From contig JAOVFP010000002.1 of the NCBI GenBank assembly GCA_025738555.1, forward strand, positions 2,046,001 to 2,110,000: a stretch of 64,000 bases of DNA, written 5' to 3'. Positions 44,631 through 55,371 of this stretch are shown one piece after another. The translations under genes and the position numbers were made by a program. Position 1 is the first letter of the stretch. Every line of letters begins with the position of its first letter. The DNA comes from Cyathus striatus (taxonomy: Eukaryota > Basidiomycota > Agaricomycetes > Agaricales > Nidulariaceae). The notes under the pieces were generated by a model that made no database searches, had not been told where the DNA came from, and worked only from the letters and a program-made list of their open reading frames with translations.

Positions 44631-45142
44631 TTGTTCATTCTGGGATACTGGAGTTGTATGTATGATTTTTTATGAATTTGATTTTTTTTTGAGTTGGATC
44701 GTGTTCGGTTGTTTATTGGCTGTGGAGTTGAAGAGGATATGTTTTATTATTATTACTACAGGTGTTTGCGAGTCTGAACATGGCTCAGGAATGTATAGTA
44801 GTATACTGTATGACGTGCATACATTTTCGTACGTTCGGTATAAGTTTAGTATAAGCATAGGCACCGTTCACTTGGAGATACTTTAATGAAATAAACTTGT
44901 TAATAATCGCTATACTGCATCGCCTCTATCTTACCAGATTGATATCAGAAGGTTCTAAGACCGATACAATCACGGTACGGCATTAAAAAGGTCAAGTGAA
45001 AGAGGTTGAGTGTGAAAAGTATTTTAGCAGTAGTAATTTATAAATGAAATATCAGGTTGAGTCATCGAAGTGCAGTGAGGGTCTTATAAATGTCGCGAAG
45101 GTTGTCAGGCGCGTGTAATTATGATTACTTCCATTGCACAAA
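44631..45142. other. spacer downstream of unit 2
   Basis: No gene is seen. It ends at the CTTCT target site (45143-45147) of the second Gypsy element and continues at 55149, which restores the inter-unit spacer. Confidence 0.5.
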
Positions 45143-45147
45143 CTTCT

Positions 45148-45922
45148 TGTTATGGTTCGCAAGAACTTGACGTTGGTGTATTCCTGTGAATACACGAAGG
45201 TTTAGCGAAGCAGTTTAATAATCGAAACGTACCCTGTATGGTTTAGTGTAGATTAGAATACTGATGTGTCTGAATGCGAGAGTGCTTAGTATGTTCAGTA
45301 AGGGTTGAGTTCTCGAAGCGTGAGTCAGCCAAGCTGAATGTCAAGCATGTCACGGGCTACCGCCGATTGGACTATCCGTTGATATTCAGCAATCGACAAT
45401 ACTAACTATGTAGTACGTTTGTAGCGAGTAGATAGATATGAAATACTATATACCCTTTTTAGCAACGATACGAGACTTAGCGCGAAGCCTTAAGTCGAGT
45501 GCCGGATTCTTACAGTTCACACTGAGTTGAAAGGTAGTAAAAAGGTTGTTTTTCCTATCTACACAACGAGCTATATACCTTGTAGTACTAATATATCTAG
45601 ATTGTTCTTGTGTAGTCCTATGTATTCTACAGAACTCGAGAAGGTACTGCTTCCAGGGCCTTCTCGGTCAACATAACCGAGTTGGTTTATAGCCTTTTAT
45701 GGCAGGAGTAGCCTTTAGCTGCGTAAATACTTACTTGCTTAGGTTACTTCTGTCGTTCTGAAGGTAAACCAAGATAGAAATAAAATGAGTAGTTAGTAGA
45801 GCTACGAGAGATTGGAAAATATATATAGGTTTTGTAATGAATTTTGTAAAATGTAGTAGACAGAGATAGAATTTATAGATGAAAAACCATGAGCGCGCAA
45901 ATGTAGCTAAGTATACATAACA
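45148..45922 (-). repeat. Gypsy-2 3' LTR
   Basis: 775 bases, TGTTATGGTTCGC to TATACATAACA in plus-strand reading; same length and, as far as compared, same sequence as 54374-55148. Confidence 0.95.
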
Positions 45923-45934
45923 TACCCCCCCCTG
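45923..45934 (-). promoter_or_regulatory. Gypsy-2 polypurine tract
   Basis: On the minus strand an AGGGGGGGGTA run abuts the 3' LTR. Confidence 0.75.
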
Positions 45935-45989
45935 GTTTTGAGTCCTTATATACTCGGGAGATTAGGTACTGTTTAGAAATAGATAATAA

Positions 45990-46818
45990 CTAAACCATTT
46001 CAACATCTTCCGTGTAACCGTTGTCCTCAAGGGGAAGGTGATACCATGGATTGTAACCGGGATGCATACGAGCGTAGGCCGAGTGTTTCGGATGGAGGAC
46101 GACATGGCGGCAATCAGCGCCATCAGTGAGCTCAAGACGAGAGATGACATAGTTGAGAAGGTGAATTTGGGCATCGTGAAGGGAGTAAGTATCCTGTGTG
46201 TTCCAAACCCAACCATGCGCAAGAGGAATTTGAGCGCAGCGTATTTCGGCCTCAGTGATCCATACTGCCGCTATTTTATTGGTAGGTAAATGCGAGACAA
46301 TGTAGGTTTTAAAAAATTAGTAACGCACTGTCAAGAAGCAGCTTCTGAAGACCAGAATAATGTGAGAGTGCGGCTTCAGGAGTGTCGGAAACGAAATAAA
46401 GGGGATTATCGAGTTTGAGAGTGAGGATATCAAGAACCTGAGGACGAGGGAGTCCAATGGCATCGAACATATATTGCGGAATAATTCGAGTGAGGATTTG
46501 TTGCGGAGGCAAGACAGACGGATTGGGGAGAGGAAGTGCTGCATCGACGATGGAGTTTGCCATAAGTTCCAAGGTCGTCCATAAGGCTTTCGCAATTTGT
46601 TCGCTAACGACAAACCCCTGAATGATGTTATTGTTGTAAGGGTTACGAACAGCGTGAAGATCTGAGTTAGTGGGTTTGTAGGCATAGGGGCTGAAAGCCC
46701 ATAGAGTTGAAGTCAATGAGTTGGTAAAGCGTGCGAGGGCATTGGGATAATTGGTTTGAGCTCCGGAGAGAGTAGGAGCAGAGGAATTGGTAGTTGTGGT
46801 GGCGAGGGAATGATCCAT
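45990..46818 (-). CDS. Gypsy-2 third ORF, about 275 residues, unknown, one frame change
   Basis: Begins MDHSLATTTTNSS at 46818, 110 bases after pol ends. The first frame (169 codons) runs through GFVVSEQIAKALWTTLELMA and RIIPQYMFDAIGLPRPQVLDIL to a stop at 46309. Shifting +1 in the T6 run just before it opens a second stretch (TYIVSHLPTNKIAAVWITEAE..HGWVWNTQD..HPGYNPWYHLPLED) to TAG at 45990. The two stretches look like one protein with a one-base insertion in the homopolymer. The position after integrase is unusual. I recognise no domain; it lacks the signal peptide or membrane helices expected of an envelope protein. Confidence 0.65.
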
Positions 46819-46928
46819 TGTGTGGATATAGATGTATAAAGTGGTGGGATGTAGAACTATGGGGTAGTAAGAAATTTGTGGGTTCCGTTTGTTTGCGGAT
46901 TGGTATTTTATGATGATGATACCCTAGT

Positions 46929-49420
46929 TTAAATATTGTTCTTATGTTTTGCCTTTTCCTTTTCAAGGCTTTGTTTATTCATCCAGGCTTTGAGGATCTG
47001 GGGCGCATTCTTGAGCCCTCGTTTCGATTTCCACTCGTCGTGTTCGGGGGGATATCCCTTGTATCTAATGCGGTATATCGGTATCCGTCTCCGTTTTCGG
47101 CCTAATGCCCGAGACTTTTCTTCAATGATAGCTTCAATCTCGACTTCCGGCAATGTATCAAAATCTTCACGGTCAAGGGGTAGTTCAGGACGCTCTCCGA
47201 ATTCTTCTGGAGATTTCTGATATTTTTCTAGGTGATTTATGTTTAAAATCGGATGCATGCCATATGATTCAGGCATGCGCAACCTGTAGGTCAATGGGCT
47301 TAGTTTTTCGATGATCTCAAAAGGCCCGTCATAACGATTAGTTAATTTATTCCCTTTTCCTTTTAGCATGTCCAGTGATTTTTTATTAATAATGACGAGG
47401 TCTCCCTTATGTAGCTCCCAATGTTTTCTACCCTTGTTGTAGGAACGTTGCTGTATCGTCTGTCCAAGAATCAATGCGTCTTGTGCTTCTTGCCTGACTG
47501 CCTCAAATCCATCACGCATCTCCTGGGCATTCTTATCCTCAAGTGTTCGGGGTCTCAATAGACTTTCCTCATGGTGTATCAAGCTTGTGGCCGTAGTAGG
47601 ATGAAAGCCATATAGCAGATATGCTGGAGAGAAATTTGTTGCCGAATGTGGATTTGTGTTGTAAGCGAGTGCAATTCCGTCCAACAGATCCGACCAGTTA
47701 TCTCTTTTAGATCCGCTGTAAGCCCGGATTGCAATTTCTAGGCCTTGATTTAATACCTCCGTTTGTCCATCTGCTTGAGGGTGATAAGCAGTGGTTAGTG
47801 CACGTGTGATTCCCATTAGTCGACATGTCTCTTTCCAAAAATCACCCCTCCATCGAGTATCTCTGTCTGATATGATCTGACGTGGTATTCCATATTTGGA
47901 AATTACATGATGAAAGAAGAGCTTAGCTGTAGCGACTTCATCAATTTTGGTTGTGGTAGGAATAAATATACCGAATTTAGTTAATTTGTCAATGATAACG
48001 AGTACACTATTGAAGCCATTCGATGTTGGTAGGTCTGGAATGAAGTCCATGGATACAACTTCAAATGGTTGTGTCGGTATTGGTATTGAACTAAGTAGTC
48101 CAACAGGTGCATGCCGTTTAGGTTTAATTTTCTGACATATATCACAAGTTAAAACATATCGTTTGATATCCCTTGCCATTTTTGGCCAATAGTAAACACC
48201 ACTGATTCGATTGTAAGTTTTGAAGTATCCTGCATGCGCACTTTCAGTTATTATATTATGGCTTTCATGCATAATTTCGTTTTTTAGTGACCTAGGGACA
48301 CACAAACGGTTATTACCGTAAGCGTCTTCAAAGTACAGTAGCCCGTTGTCGCCATAGTGGTACTGTGGGTAAATAGATTCTGAGGGTTCATCGTTCCTTT
48401 TAGATATTAAAACCTTTGAGTATAGTGGGTCAGTTTGATATGCATTGACCCATCGATTTGTTTCCTCCTCTGAAATTCCTATGAGGACATTGTACGATTG
48501 TGCGCATTCCTGTAATACATTTACTTCCAAATCGTCACTTATTGTGATGGGAAGTTCAATACTAGTAACATTAGAAGGTAAATCTTCACAAGTTTGCACA
48601 TACTTCGATGCAACTGTCAATAATTTTCCTTCAAATTCTGACCCTAACTCTTCAAACATGCTTCTTAACGGATCGTCATTGGGTTTCAATTGTAGACTTT
48701 CCATTTCGTTGTTGGTTGGTCCTATCTGTGCTGGTATGTTACGCCTTAAACGAGACAGTGGATCGACATTGGAGTGAATTCGACCTGCGCGATGCACAAT
48801 ATGCATATTAGGAAAGGCTGAAAATACAAGTCCCCAGGTGAGAAGCCGCCAATTTACATTCTGAAATGTCTTGCTCCATGTGAGGGCAGCATGATCTGTG
48901 ATAGCAAAAATTCGCTCACCCTCGAGATATGGTTGAAATTTAATTAGTCCTTCCTTCAGTGCGAGCGCTTCTCGCTCAGTTGGTGAATAATTCCGTTCAG
49001 CTGGTTGAAGAACACGAGACCAATATGCGACCACCCGTTCAACGTGAACTGTGGTGTCTTCAAACTTGTCAGACCACGTTCCCTTTGTAGGTATGTCTGT
49101 CATCTCAGTTCCTTTAACTAAGTTAGTAACTAGATCTGGTATAGGTTCTTTATTTTTATATGCTCGTTCTAGTCGTTCATATACCTTGGTGCCTCGAAGA
49201 TCTTTAATTTGGATAGGCTGTACTTGCTGTAATATTGCTGCAAGAGCGTAATCCCATGCATCCGAATATATCCTGTATGGTATTCCAGGCATTGCATGAG
49301 CTTGTACTGGGGCATTCGTGAGTACCTGTTTGCATAGCTCGAATGCTTTATATTCATTTTCCCCCCAAGACCATTTTTGTCCTCCTTTAAGTAACTGGAA
49401 AAGTGGATGAGCAATCCACG
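46929..49420 (-). CDS. pol: Gypsy-2 pol, 3' part: RNase H, integrase, chromodomain-like end
   Basis: Open frame entered after a frameshift at about 49420. RNase H with IYSDAWDYALAAIL at about 49270, SPTEREALALKEGLI and ITDHAALTW; integrase zinc part HAGYFKTYNRI..CDICQKIKP at about 48115-48240; DDE core with SMDFIPDLP, ISDRDTRW (both Asp present) and QTEVLNQG (Glu present) at about 47750-48060; C-terminal LRMPESYGMHPILNINHLEKY and a chromodomain-like end (RIRYKGYPPEHDEWKS). Unlike Gypsy-1, the integrase active site is intact. Confidence 0.9.
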
Positions 49421-49948
49421 CGCATAGAATGGTATGTAACTAGCAAAATATACCATCATACCAAGAAATACTTGGAGTTCATGTTTATTAGTAGGCTCTT
49501 TTAATTGTAAAATAGCATCTACCTTTTCTTGGTGAGTGGATAATCCTAGGCGTGATACCTTTTGTCCTAATAAAAGTAGTGAACGATAGCCAAAATGGCA
49601 TTTAGAAGGTGAAAGTGTAATTCTTGCATCGGTTATTGCCTTTAAAACTAACTGTATATGTTGGAGGTGCTCTTCAAATGTCTTTGAAAATATAACAATA
49701 TCGTCAATATATACGAGTGCGAAAATCCACAAGAAAGGGGCCAATACCTTTTGCATAACTCGCTGGAACACTGCGGGTCCATTACGATATCCAAAAGGCA
49801 TACGTCGAAACTGGAACAGGCCTCGGTGGGTTCTAAATGCAAGTTTATCTCAATCTTCTGGTGTGACACTCAGCTGGGTGAACCCTGATAGTGCATCTAA
49901 TGTCGACAAATATTGACTTCCAGATAGGCTTTGTAGAATGTCTTCTTG
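49169..49948 (-). pseudogene. pol: Gypsy-2 reverse transcriptase, broken
   Basis: Between the stop at 49949-49951 and the frameshift the frame reads QEDILQSL, GFTQLSVTPED then TGA (49850-49852) and DKLAFRTHRGLFQFRRMPFGYRNGPAVFQRVM, with the catalytic YIDDIVIFSK at about 49700 and VFLGMMVYFASYIPFYA. Both TGA codons sit where Gypsy reverse transcriptases have Arg (CGA). At 49419-49422 the reading GCG CG TGG suggests a duplicated CG dinucleotide; skipping it restores WIAHPLFQLLKGG and the downstream frame. Confidence 0.88.
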
Positions 49949-51748
49949 TCATGGCAATGGAAATTCATCAGGTATAACTTTTTCATTTAATCTACGGAGG
50001 TCGATTACCATACGCGGTTTACTATTTCTGTAAACAATGAAAACTGGTGCAGCCCATGGGCTTTTTGATGCTTCGATAACGCCTAGACTGAGCCAAGTGT
50101 CCATTTGTTTGTCGATTACTTCACGATTAGCTGGCGATGCGGGAAATGGAGCAATAGATATAGGTCTTACATTCGGAATCATAGGTATGTTGACTTCTTC
50201 ATCATAATTTCCTAATCTTCCATTGAGACTGAAGGCGTTTCTATTTTGAAGTATAAGCTCTTGTAAAACATCGATTTGATCATCTTCCAAGTCCTTAGAT
50301 ATATCTACAGTGGTGAGTAGCTCTGCTTCGTTCACATCGTCTGGTGGTACCTCTGCAGTCTTCGGTCCTCCTTCTAGTGGTTCTTCTCCTGCGTCGAAAT
50401 TCGGTTTAATAAGTTGCGATTCTACTCCTTGATGCTCGCTTTTAACCGTTAACCCAGAGTTAGAATTTACTAACTCACGGACCAAGTACGCATGGGCTTG
50501 TATTGATACTAATTCCTTCTGGCTAAGATCATCTTTCTTTTGAAGCCATCGGTTTGGATTATGCACTTGACCAAGAGCCTGTCCTTCAGATATAATTGTT
50601 GGTTTGTTAGAGAAGTTGGAAATGTACAAGTATGGTTTATCTTTTGATAATAGTGTGTCAGGACTACCATATATATCTTCAGGATTGCGGTTGCTACTCA
50701 AGTTACGTTGAATGTATATTTCTCTCAAATTTTCAGGGAAAGTCGCACGGACCTTGACTAGCTTCACTGATTCTGGAGGAATAATCACTCGATAGGATGA
50801 ACGTACCATTGGGTCATTCTTCTTATGGAACGATCGTGAGTTCTGGTTCTTTTTATTTCTATGTCGTTTAGCTCTTATCACTCGTTTCGTTAACTCTGGA
50901 TGTGCTAGTATTTTGAATGCGTGGCCAGTCTCATCCTGAAATGGGTATGATGATAGTGAGTTGTGAGCTTTCGCCTTACAACCCGAATCTCCGAATTGTA
51001 CGTAGGTATCGTTTGGTTCCCTTATAATAGACACAGCATATTGATCGGCGAAGTCATTACCAAATATGAACGGTGTTGACATTCCCTTAACCACATAAGC
51101 TTCGACGTTCATTTTAACGGGGCCTTGATTGGAGTCAAAATATAAGTCTATATTCACATATCCTGAAATTACTGCACTTCCCGTTACTTGGACAAGCTTA
51201 ATTCTTTGTCCTGTATGTATTTTTGGAGGTTTAGGTAGTTGTTGTAGTAGTCGTTCTGAGATAAGTGTGATATCTGAACCAGAGTCTATTATGATAGGCG
51301 ATGCTGTACTAGATGGATCATTGATCCTTCCCAGTAGTTCAGTTGCCTTAGAGCCAAGGAACGAGCATCCAGGCGGTCGTGAGAGGTGTCTGTGTAATTC
51401 AATAACTGAAGTATTGTTATTTCCGCTGATTGTATAAGTTGAGGCTTTAATCGATTTTTTAAATAGTAACCGTTGTTGTTTACGGTTTAGTTTATGTTCA
51501 TGCGTGGCAGTGTTGGTTATACTTGAATGAATAGTGGGAGAATTAACTGATGAAGAAGATAGTGTGGTTTTCCACTGCTCTGATTTTTCAATTTTGTAAG
51601 TTTTTACCATTGTAGGACAGTTCCCCCCCCCAGACTCAATTCTGGAGGGACTATTGAAAATCCTCTTCGTCATCAGAGCATAAGCTGTAGTACAGTGACT
51701 CGTAATCGTTTTGTGCATCATGATCTTCCTCAGTGGTATATATAGCAT
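49949..51748 (-). CDS. pol: Gypsy-2 pol, 5' part: protease and start of reverse transcriptase
   Basis: This frame overlaps the end of gag by 98 bases and lies +1 relative to it, so expression would need a +1 (or -2) frameshift. Aspartic protease motif PIIIDSGSDITLISERLL at about 51290, an Asn/Lys-rich linker, then reverse-transcriptase start SLGVIEASKSPWAAPVFIV..RMVIDLRRLNEKV at about 49960-50095, ending in TGA at 49949. A run of nine G on the coding strand (51622-51631) lies just past the gag stop, in the pol frame. Confidence 0.88.
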   Translation of the reverse strand: MLYIPLRKIMMHKTITSHCTTAYALMTKRIFNSPSRIESGGGNCPTMVKTYKIEKSEQWKTTLSSSSVNSPTIHSSITNTATHEHKLNRKQQRLLFKKSIKASTYTISGNNNTSVIELHRHLSRPPGCSFLGSKATELLGRINDPSSTASPIIIDSGSDITLISERLLQQLPKPPKIHTGQRIKLVQVTGSAVISGYVNIDLYFDSNQGPVKMNVEAYVVKGMSTPFIFGNDFADQYAVSIIREPNDTYVQFGDSGCKAKAHNSLSSYPFQDETGHAFKILAHPELTKRVIRAKRHRNKKNQNSRSFHKKNDPMVRSSYRVIIPPESVKLVKVRATFPENLREIYIQRNLSSNRNPEDIYGSPDTLLSKDKPYLYISNFSNKPTIISEGQALGQVHNPNRWLQKKDDLSQKELVSIQAHAYLVRELVNSNSGLTVKSEHQGVESQLIKPNFDAGEEPLEGGPKTAEVPPDDVNEAELLTTVDISKDLEDDQIDVLQELILQNRNAFSLNGRLGNYDEEVNIPMIPNVRPISIAPFPASPANREVIDKQMDTWLSLGVIEASKSPWAAPVFIVYRNSKPRMVIDLRRLNEKVIPDEFPLP

Positions 51749-53855
51749 TTACTCGTGCACGTCTTTCTCCTTTCATCGCATATTTACACTCCGGATCCCA
51801 GTGCTTGGAACTTCCACAATGCCGACAAGGTCTAGCTTTGTTTTGTTCGGGTGTTCCTTTCGGTAATTTGGACACATTTGTGTCATCTTTCGGAAATTGT
51901 GGCTTAGATGAAGTATTAGACCAACCTACCAGATTAGTATGAGCGTTCTTATAACTTCCAAAAGGGTTCCTAGAAATAGAGTCGCGACTAGATCCGTAAC
52001 CGCCATAATTTCGATTTCTAGCATCAGCCTCCATTAGAGTATCCTCATGAAATCGAATACCTTGCTGGAATTCACTGAGTTTGGAATATAAATGAGGAGT
52101 AAGAATATTGTGCCAATATTTTGGTGCACCCTCCATTATTTCAGCTATCGTTTGAGTGTCTGTGTAATTATAAACAATACCAAGTAGCTCTAGTTTTCGA
52201 ATATAATAATCTCCTGGACTCTCTCTACTGTACCCAGGCTCTCGATACGATGCTTTATTAGCTCGGGTTCGCATTTTGTCATAGTATGTTCTAGTCATGT
52301 AGTAAGTCCCTATAGCTCTTTTCAATGTACCCCAGTCTTGTTCTATTTCAACACGGATTTCTGGGGCTTGACTATAATACCATGTCTCAGCACTTCCAGT
52401 TAGCCGTGTAGGAACTAAAATACCTAGCTGACGATATATTGTTGATGAACGTTCGCTTAAACGATTTATTTTTATTAACCAGCGATGAAGATCATTCATA
52501 TCACCGTTCCAGCTGGGTATGGTGTCTGATTTTAATTTTGTCTCAAATTGTGCTTCCGTAATTCTAAAACTTGGTTCATTTACATCACCAGTATTGCTGG
52601 GTGAATTATGACGCTCTGATTGCTTGTTTTCTCTAGGTGGTCGTGGTAAAGGCTTCTTTGGTTTATCCTTCCCATTGTCATCGTCATCGGATGGATCTGG
52701 GTCTGGATCTGGGTTAGACGAAGATCTTCCTGGTACCTTGGATGAGTCGTTACTCTTAGTAGGTTTATTACCGGAATCACGATTAGAACTAAATGGATTC
52801 TGACTAATTGGAGGTGGGATAGGTGCGGGTGTTGGTTCAAATATTCTTCTTATTCCTGCAGCCTGAGTATAATCAGTCGGGTGTCCATAGACTGCAGATC
52901 CTCCATATACCGGAGAGTTCCAGAGTGTTGTTGGTTTGTTGTCTTTAACATATGATGATATGCTATCACCTGGGTATGATAGTCCTGGAATTGATGTTAC
53001 GGTTACTGGGTCTGGAATTTCGACAGGAGCAATTGTTGCGATTTCTCTGGATTTGGAAGGACTATTTGTTGTAGTAAAGTCATAGAATTTCGCCAAATTT
53101 TCTAGAAAATCCTCAACCTCCTTTCTAAAGCAGGTAGCTATAATTTCGTAGTCAGTAGCATTGTTAAATGCATCGATCTTTCCTGTTGTTCCCCATAGAG
53201 GAAATCCCGGGATTCCTTCTCCCGAGAAAGCTAATTCGTCTGCAGCTTGCGAGCGTCGCTTCTTTAATAACCTCATTAATAAATTGAAATCGTCCTTGTT
53301 CGGAGCATAGCCCTCGTGTTCATCATTATCTGATGTGAACTTGCGGGGGTGATTGAACATTGATTGCAATGTCTCAAGCTCTTTCCTAAAAATAGTTCTC
53401 ATTTGTCGGCTCAGATGTGAACCTGCTGTTCGTGTTAGGTTACGGATTAATATGTCTTCGCCGAGTTTTAGAGCTGTAATTCGACGCTCATGAAATGTAG
53501 TTTTATCTTTAGATATGACAGCGGGATTCAAAGTTGCAGGAAATATACGTGTGATCGTTTCTATTTTCCCGGGGTAAGATGTATCGATGGCTGTGCTATC
53601 GAAATCAACAAGTGGAAGCCATTGTGCCTCGTCCTCGGCTAGAGGAATCGAAGGCATTTTCGGCGAGGCATCCCTTGCGGATCCGTAATCGTCATCCGAT
53701 ACATTAGGGTCTCCTTGTGTGCGTGCTGAGTCCTTGGATCTCTTTCCTTTGTTTAATGCATCGTAATCTGAGGGGTCGTTAACTGTTCCAGCTTTATTTG
53801 AGTTATTAGTTTTCCTCCCTGCAGCAGGTTTATTTCCAGTGTTATTATCAGACAT
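51651..53855 (-). CDS. gag: Gypsy-2 gag, 734 residues
   Basis: Intact from ATG 53855. Order: Asn/Lys-rich N-terminus; a helical region (residues about 90-250); a Pro/Ser/Asp-rich linker (about 290-440); the capsid-like retrotransposon gag domain (about 450-620, SWNGDMNDLHRWLIKIN, AETWYYSQAPEIR); zinc knuckle CRHCGSSKHWDPEC (CX2CX4HX4C) at about 685; acidic end SDDEEDFQ. An intact gag beside a broken pol fits a copy mobilised by a partner's enzymes. Confidence 0.92.
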   Translation of the reverse strand: MSDNNTGNKPAAGRKTNNSNKAGTVNDPSDYDALNKGKRSKDSARTQGDPNVSDDDYGSARDASPKMPSIPLAEDEAQWLPLVDFDSTAIDTSYPGKIETITRIFPATLNPAVISKDKTTFHERRITALKLGEDILIRNLTRTAGSHLSRQMRTIFRKELETLQSMFNHPRKFTSDNDEHEGYAPNKDDFNLLMRLLKKRRSQAADELAFSGEGIPGFPLWGTTGKIDAFNNATDYEIIATCFRKEVEDFLENLAKFYDFTTTNSPSKSREIATIAPVEIPDPVTVTSIPGLSYPGDSISSYVKDNKPTTLWNSPVYGGSAVYGHPTDYTQAAGIRRIFEPTPAPIPPPISQNPFSSNRDSGNKPTKSNDSSKVPGRSSSNPDPDPDPSDDDDNGKDKPKKPLPRPPRENKQSERHNSPSNTGDVNEPSFRITEAQFETKLKSDTIPSWNGDMNDLHRWLIKINRLSERSSTIYRQLGILVPTRLTGSAETWYYSQAPEIRVEIEQDWGTLKRAIGTYYMTRTYYDKMRTRANKASYREPGYSRESPGDYYIRKLELLGIVYNYTDTQTIAEIMEGAPKYWHNILTPHLYSKLSEFQQGIRFHEDTLMEADARNRNYGGYGSSRDSISRNPFGSYKNAHTNLVGWSNTSSKPQFPKDDTNVSKLPKGTPEQNKARPCRHCGSSKHWDPECKYAMKGERRARVNAIYTTEEDHDAQNDYESLYYSLCSDDEEDFQ

Positions 53856-54373
53856 AATTTTCTATTGATGGGGTGATAATCGATGTATAGTGTTGAAGCG
53901 TGGTCAAAGAATTCGATGGAGAATAGGAGGAGATGGTAACTCGATGTATATGAAAGGGATTGCCCAAAATGTAAGACAGAAACTGTCACGGAAGTATTCT
54001 TCGCTAATCTTACGCGCAGTTAGCGGGGAGATCTCCGAATATTGTTGTAATCACTATCAAATTGAAATCAAAGCGCAGGATAACCACGTGAGATTTTCTT
54101 GACAAGTCTATTGGAGTATCGGTGGATGAGATTTCGTTTGTACGGGAGAGAGATCGATTATGATCTAGAGAGAGTGCTTCGTATATAGTAACAACAAAGG
54201 TGTTGCCTGGTTTGGTTGTAAGAATCAGGGGACGAAGTTCTAGTTTAATCAAGAGACAATGTTCGAGATGCTTCTTGACTCGAGTTGTGTAGCCAAGAAT
54301 GGTTGACTTGATGTGTTCGAGAATGTATGGGAAACTCACGTCGTTCGAGAGGAGTTCCCAATGTGTCCACCAA
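53856..54373 (-). promoter_or_regulatory. Gypsy-2 leader with primer-binding site
   Basis: The untranslated leader between 5' LTR and gag. Immediately inside the LTR the coding strand reads TGGTGGACACATTGG (54358-54372), the expected place and TGG start of a tRNA primer-binding site; the tRNA was not identified. No other feature is seen. Confidence 0.65.
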
Positions 54374-55148
54374 TGTTATGGTTCGCAAGAACTTGACGTT
54401 GGTGTATTCCTGTGAATACACGAAGGTTTAGCGAAGCAGTTTAATAATCGAAACGTACCCTGTATGGTTTAGTGTAGATTAGAATACTGATGTGTCTGAA
54501 TGCGAGAGTGCTTAGTATGTTCAGTAAGGGTTGAGTTCTCGAAGCGTGAGTCAGCCAAGCTGAATGTCAAGCATGTCACGGGCTACCGCCGATTGGACTA
54601 TCCGTTGATATTCAGCAATCGACAATACTAACTATGTAGTACGTTTGTAGCGAGTAGATAGATATGAAATACTATATACCCTTTTTAGCAACGATACGAG
54701 ACTTAGCGCGAAGCCTTAAGTCGAGTGCCGGATTCTTACAGTTCACACTGAGTTGAAAGGTAGTAAAAAGGTTGTTTTTCCTATCTACACAACGAGCTAT
54801 ATACCTTGTAGTACTAATATATCTAGATTGTTCTTGTGTAGTCCTATGTATTCTACAGAACTCGAGAAGGTACTGCTTCCAGGGCCTTCTCGGTCAACAT
54901 AACCGAGTTGGTTTATAGCCTTTTATGGCAGGAGTAGCCTTTAGCTGCGTAAATACTTACTTGCTTAGGTTACTTCTGTCGTTCTGAAGGTAAACCAAGA
55001 TAGAAATAAAATGAGTAGTTAGTAGAGCTACGAGAGATTGGAAAATATATATAGGTTTTGTAATGAATTTTGTAAAATGTAGTAGACAGAGATAGAATTT
55101 ATAGATGAAAAACCATGAGCGCGCAAATGTAGCTAAGTATACATAACA
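54374..55148 (-). repeat. Gypsy-2 5' LTR
   Basis: 775 bases with TGTTATG/CATAACA ends; it drives leftward transcription. Confidence 0.95.
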
Positions 55149-55153
55149 CTTCT

Positions 55154-55371
55154 ACGCTGAACGAGAAGATGCTGATAAGACACATCTTAATGCATAGAAG
55201 AAGCTCCCGTGCTATCAGAGCAACTTCACTAAGATGCTACCTGATGCTACCGGTTACTGATAATACTGTTAGGTATGATCTGGTTCGATTGCTATCAACC
55301 ATACAACTTATATATAAGTGATCACAGTCTGGTACCAGGATCCCCACTTTAAAAAATTACATAAGCTCATC
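55154..55371. promoter_or_regulatory. leader region of DUF6533 copy C
   Basis: Collinear with the sequence before 3341 and 9306 (AAGACACATCTTAAT, GTGATCACAGTCTGG, then the ATG at 55372). Conservation in three units suggests a promoter and leader. Confidence 0.45.

Larger units (their letters stand above)
45148..55148 (-). mobile_element. complete Ty3/Gypsy retrotransposon (Gypsy-2), minus strand
   Basis: 10,001 bases between two 775-bp LTRs, both bounded TGTTATG...CATAACA, with the perfect 5-bp target duplication CTTCT at 45143-45147 and 55149-55153. Reading leftward: primer-binding site, gag, protease, reverse transcriptase, RNase H, integrase with chromodomain-like end, a third ORF, polypurine tract. 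I saw no difference between the LTRs over the parts compared, which means a very recent insertion. pol has two TGA stops and one frameshift, so this copy is not autonomous. It lies in the spacer between duplicated units 2 and 3. Confidence 0.95.

Noticed and set aside
44045..44638. 197-codon minus-strand frame
   Set aside because: Shadow of the Erv41-like Gly/Pro/Ser-rich tail; the plus strand has clear homology.
45990..46818. Envelope-like gene (endogenous-retrovirus interpretation)
   Set aside because: No signal peptide, cleavage site or membrane anchor is visible in the third ORF; position alone is not enough.
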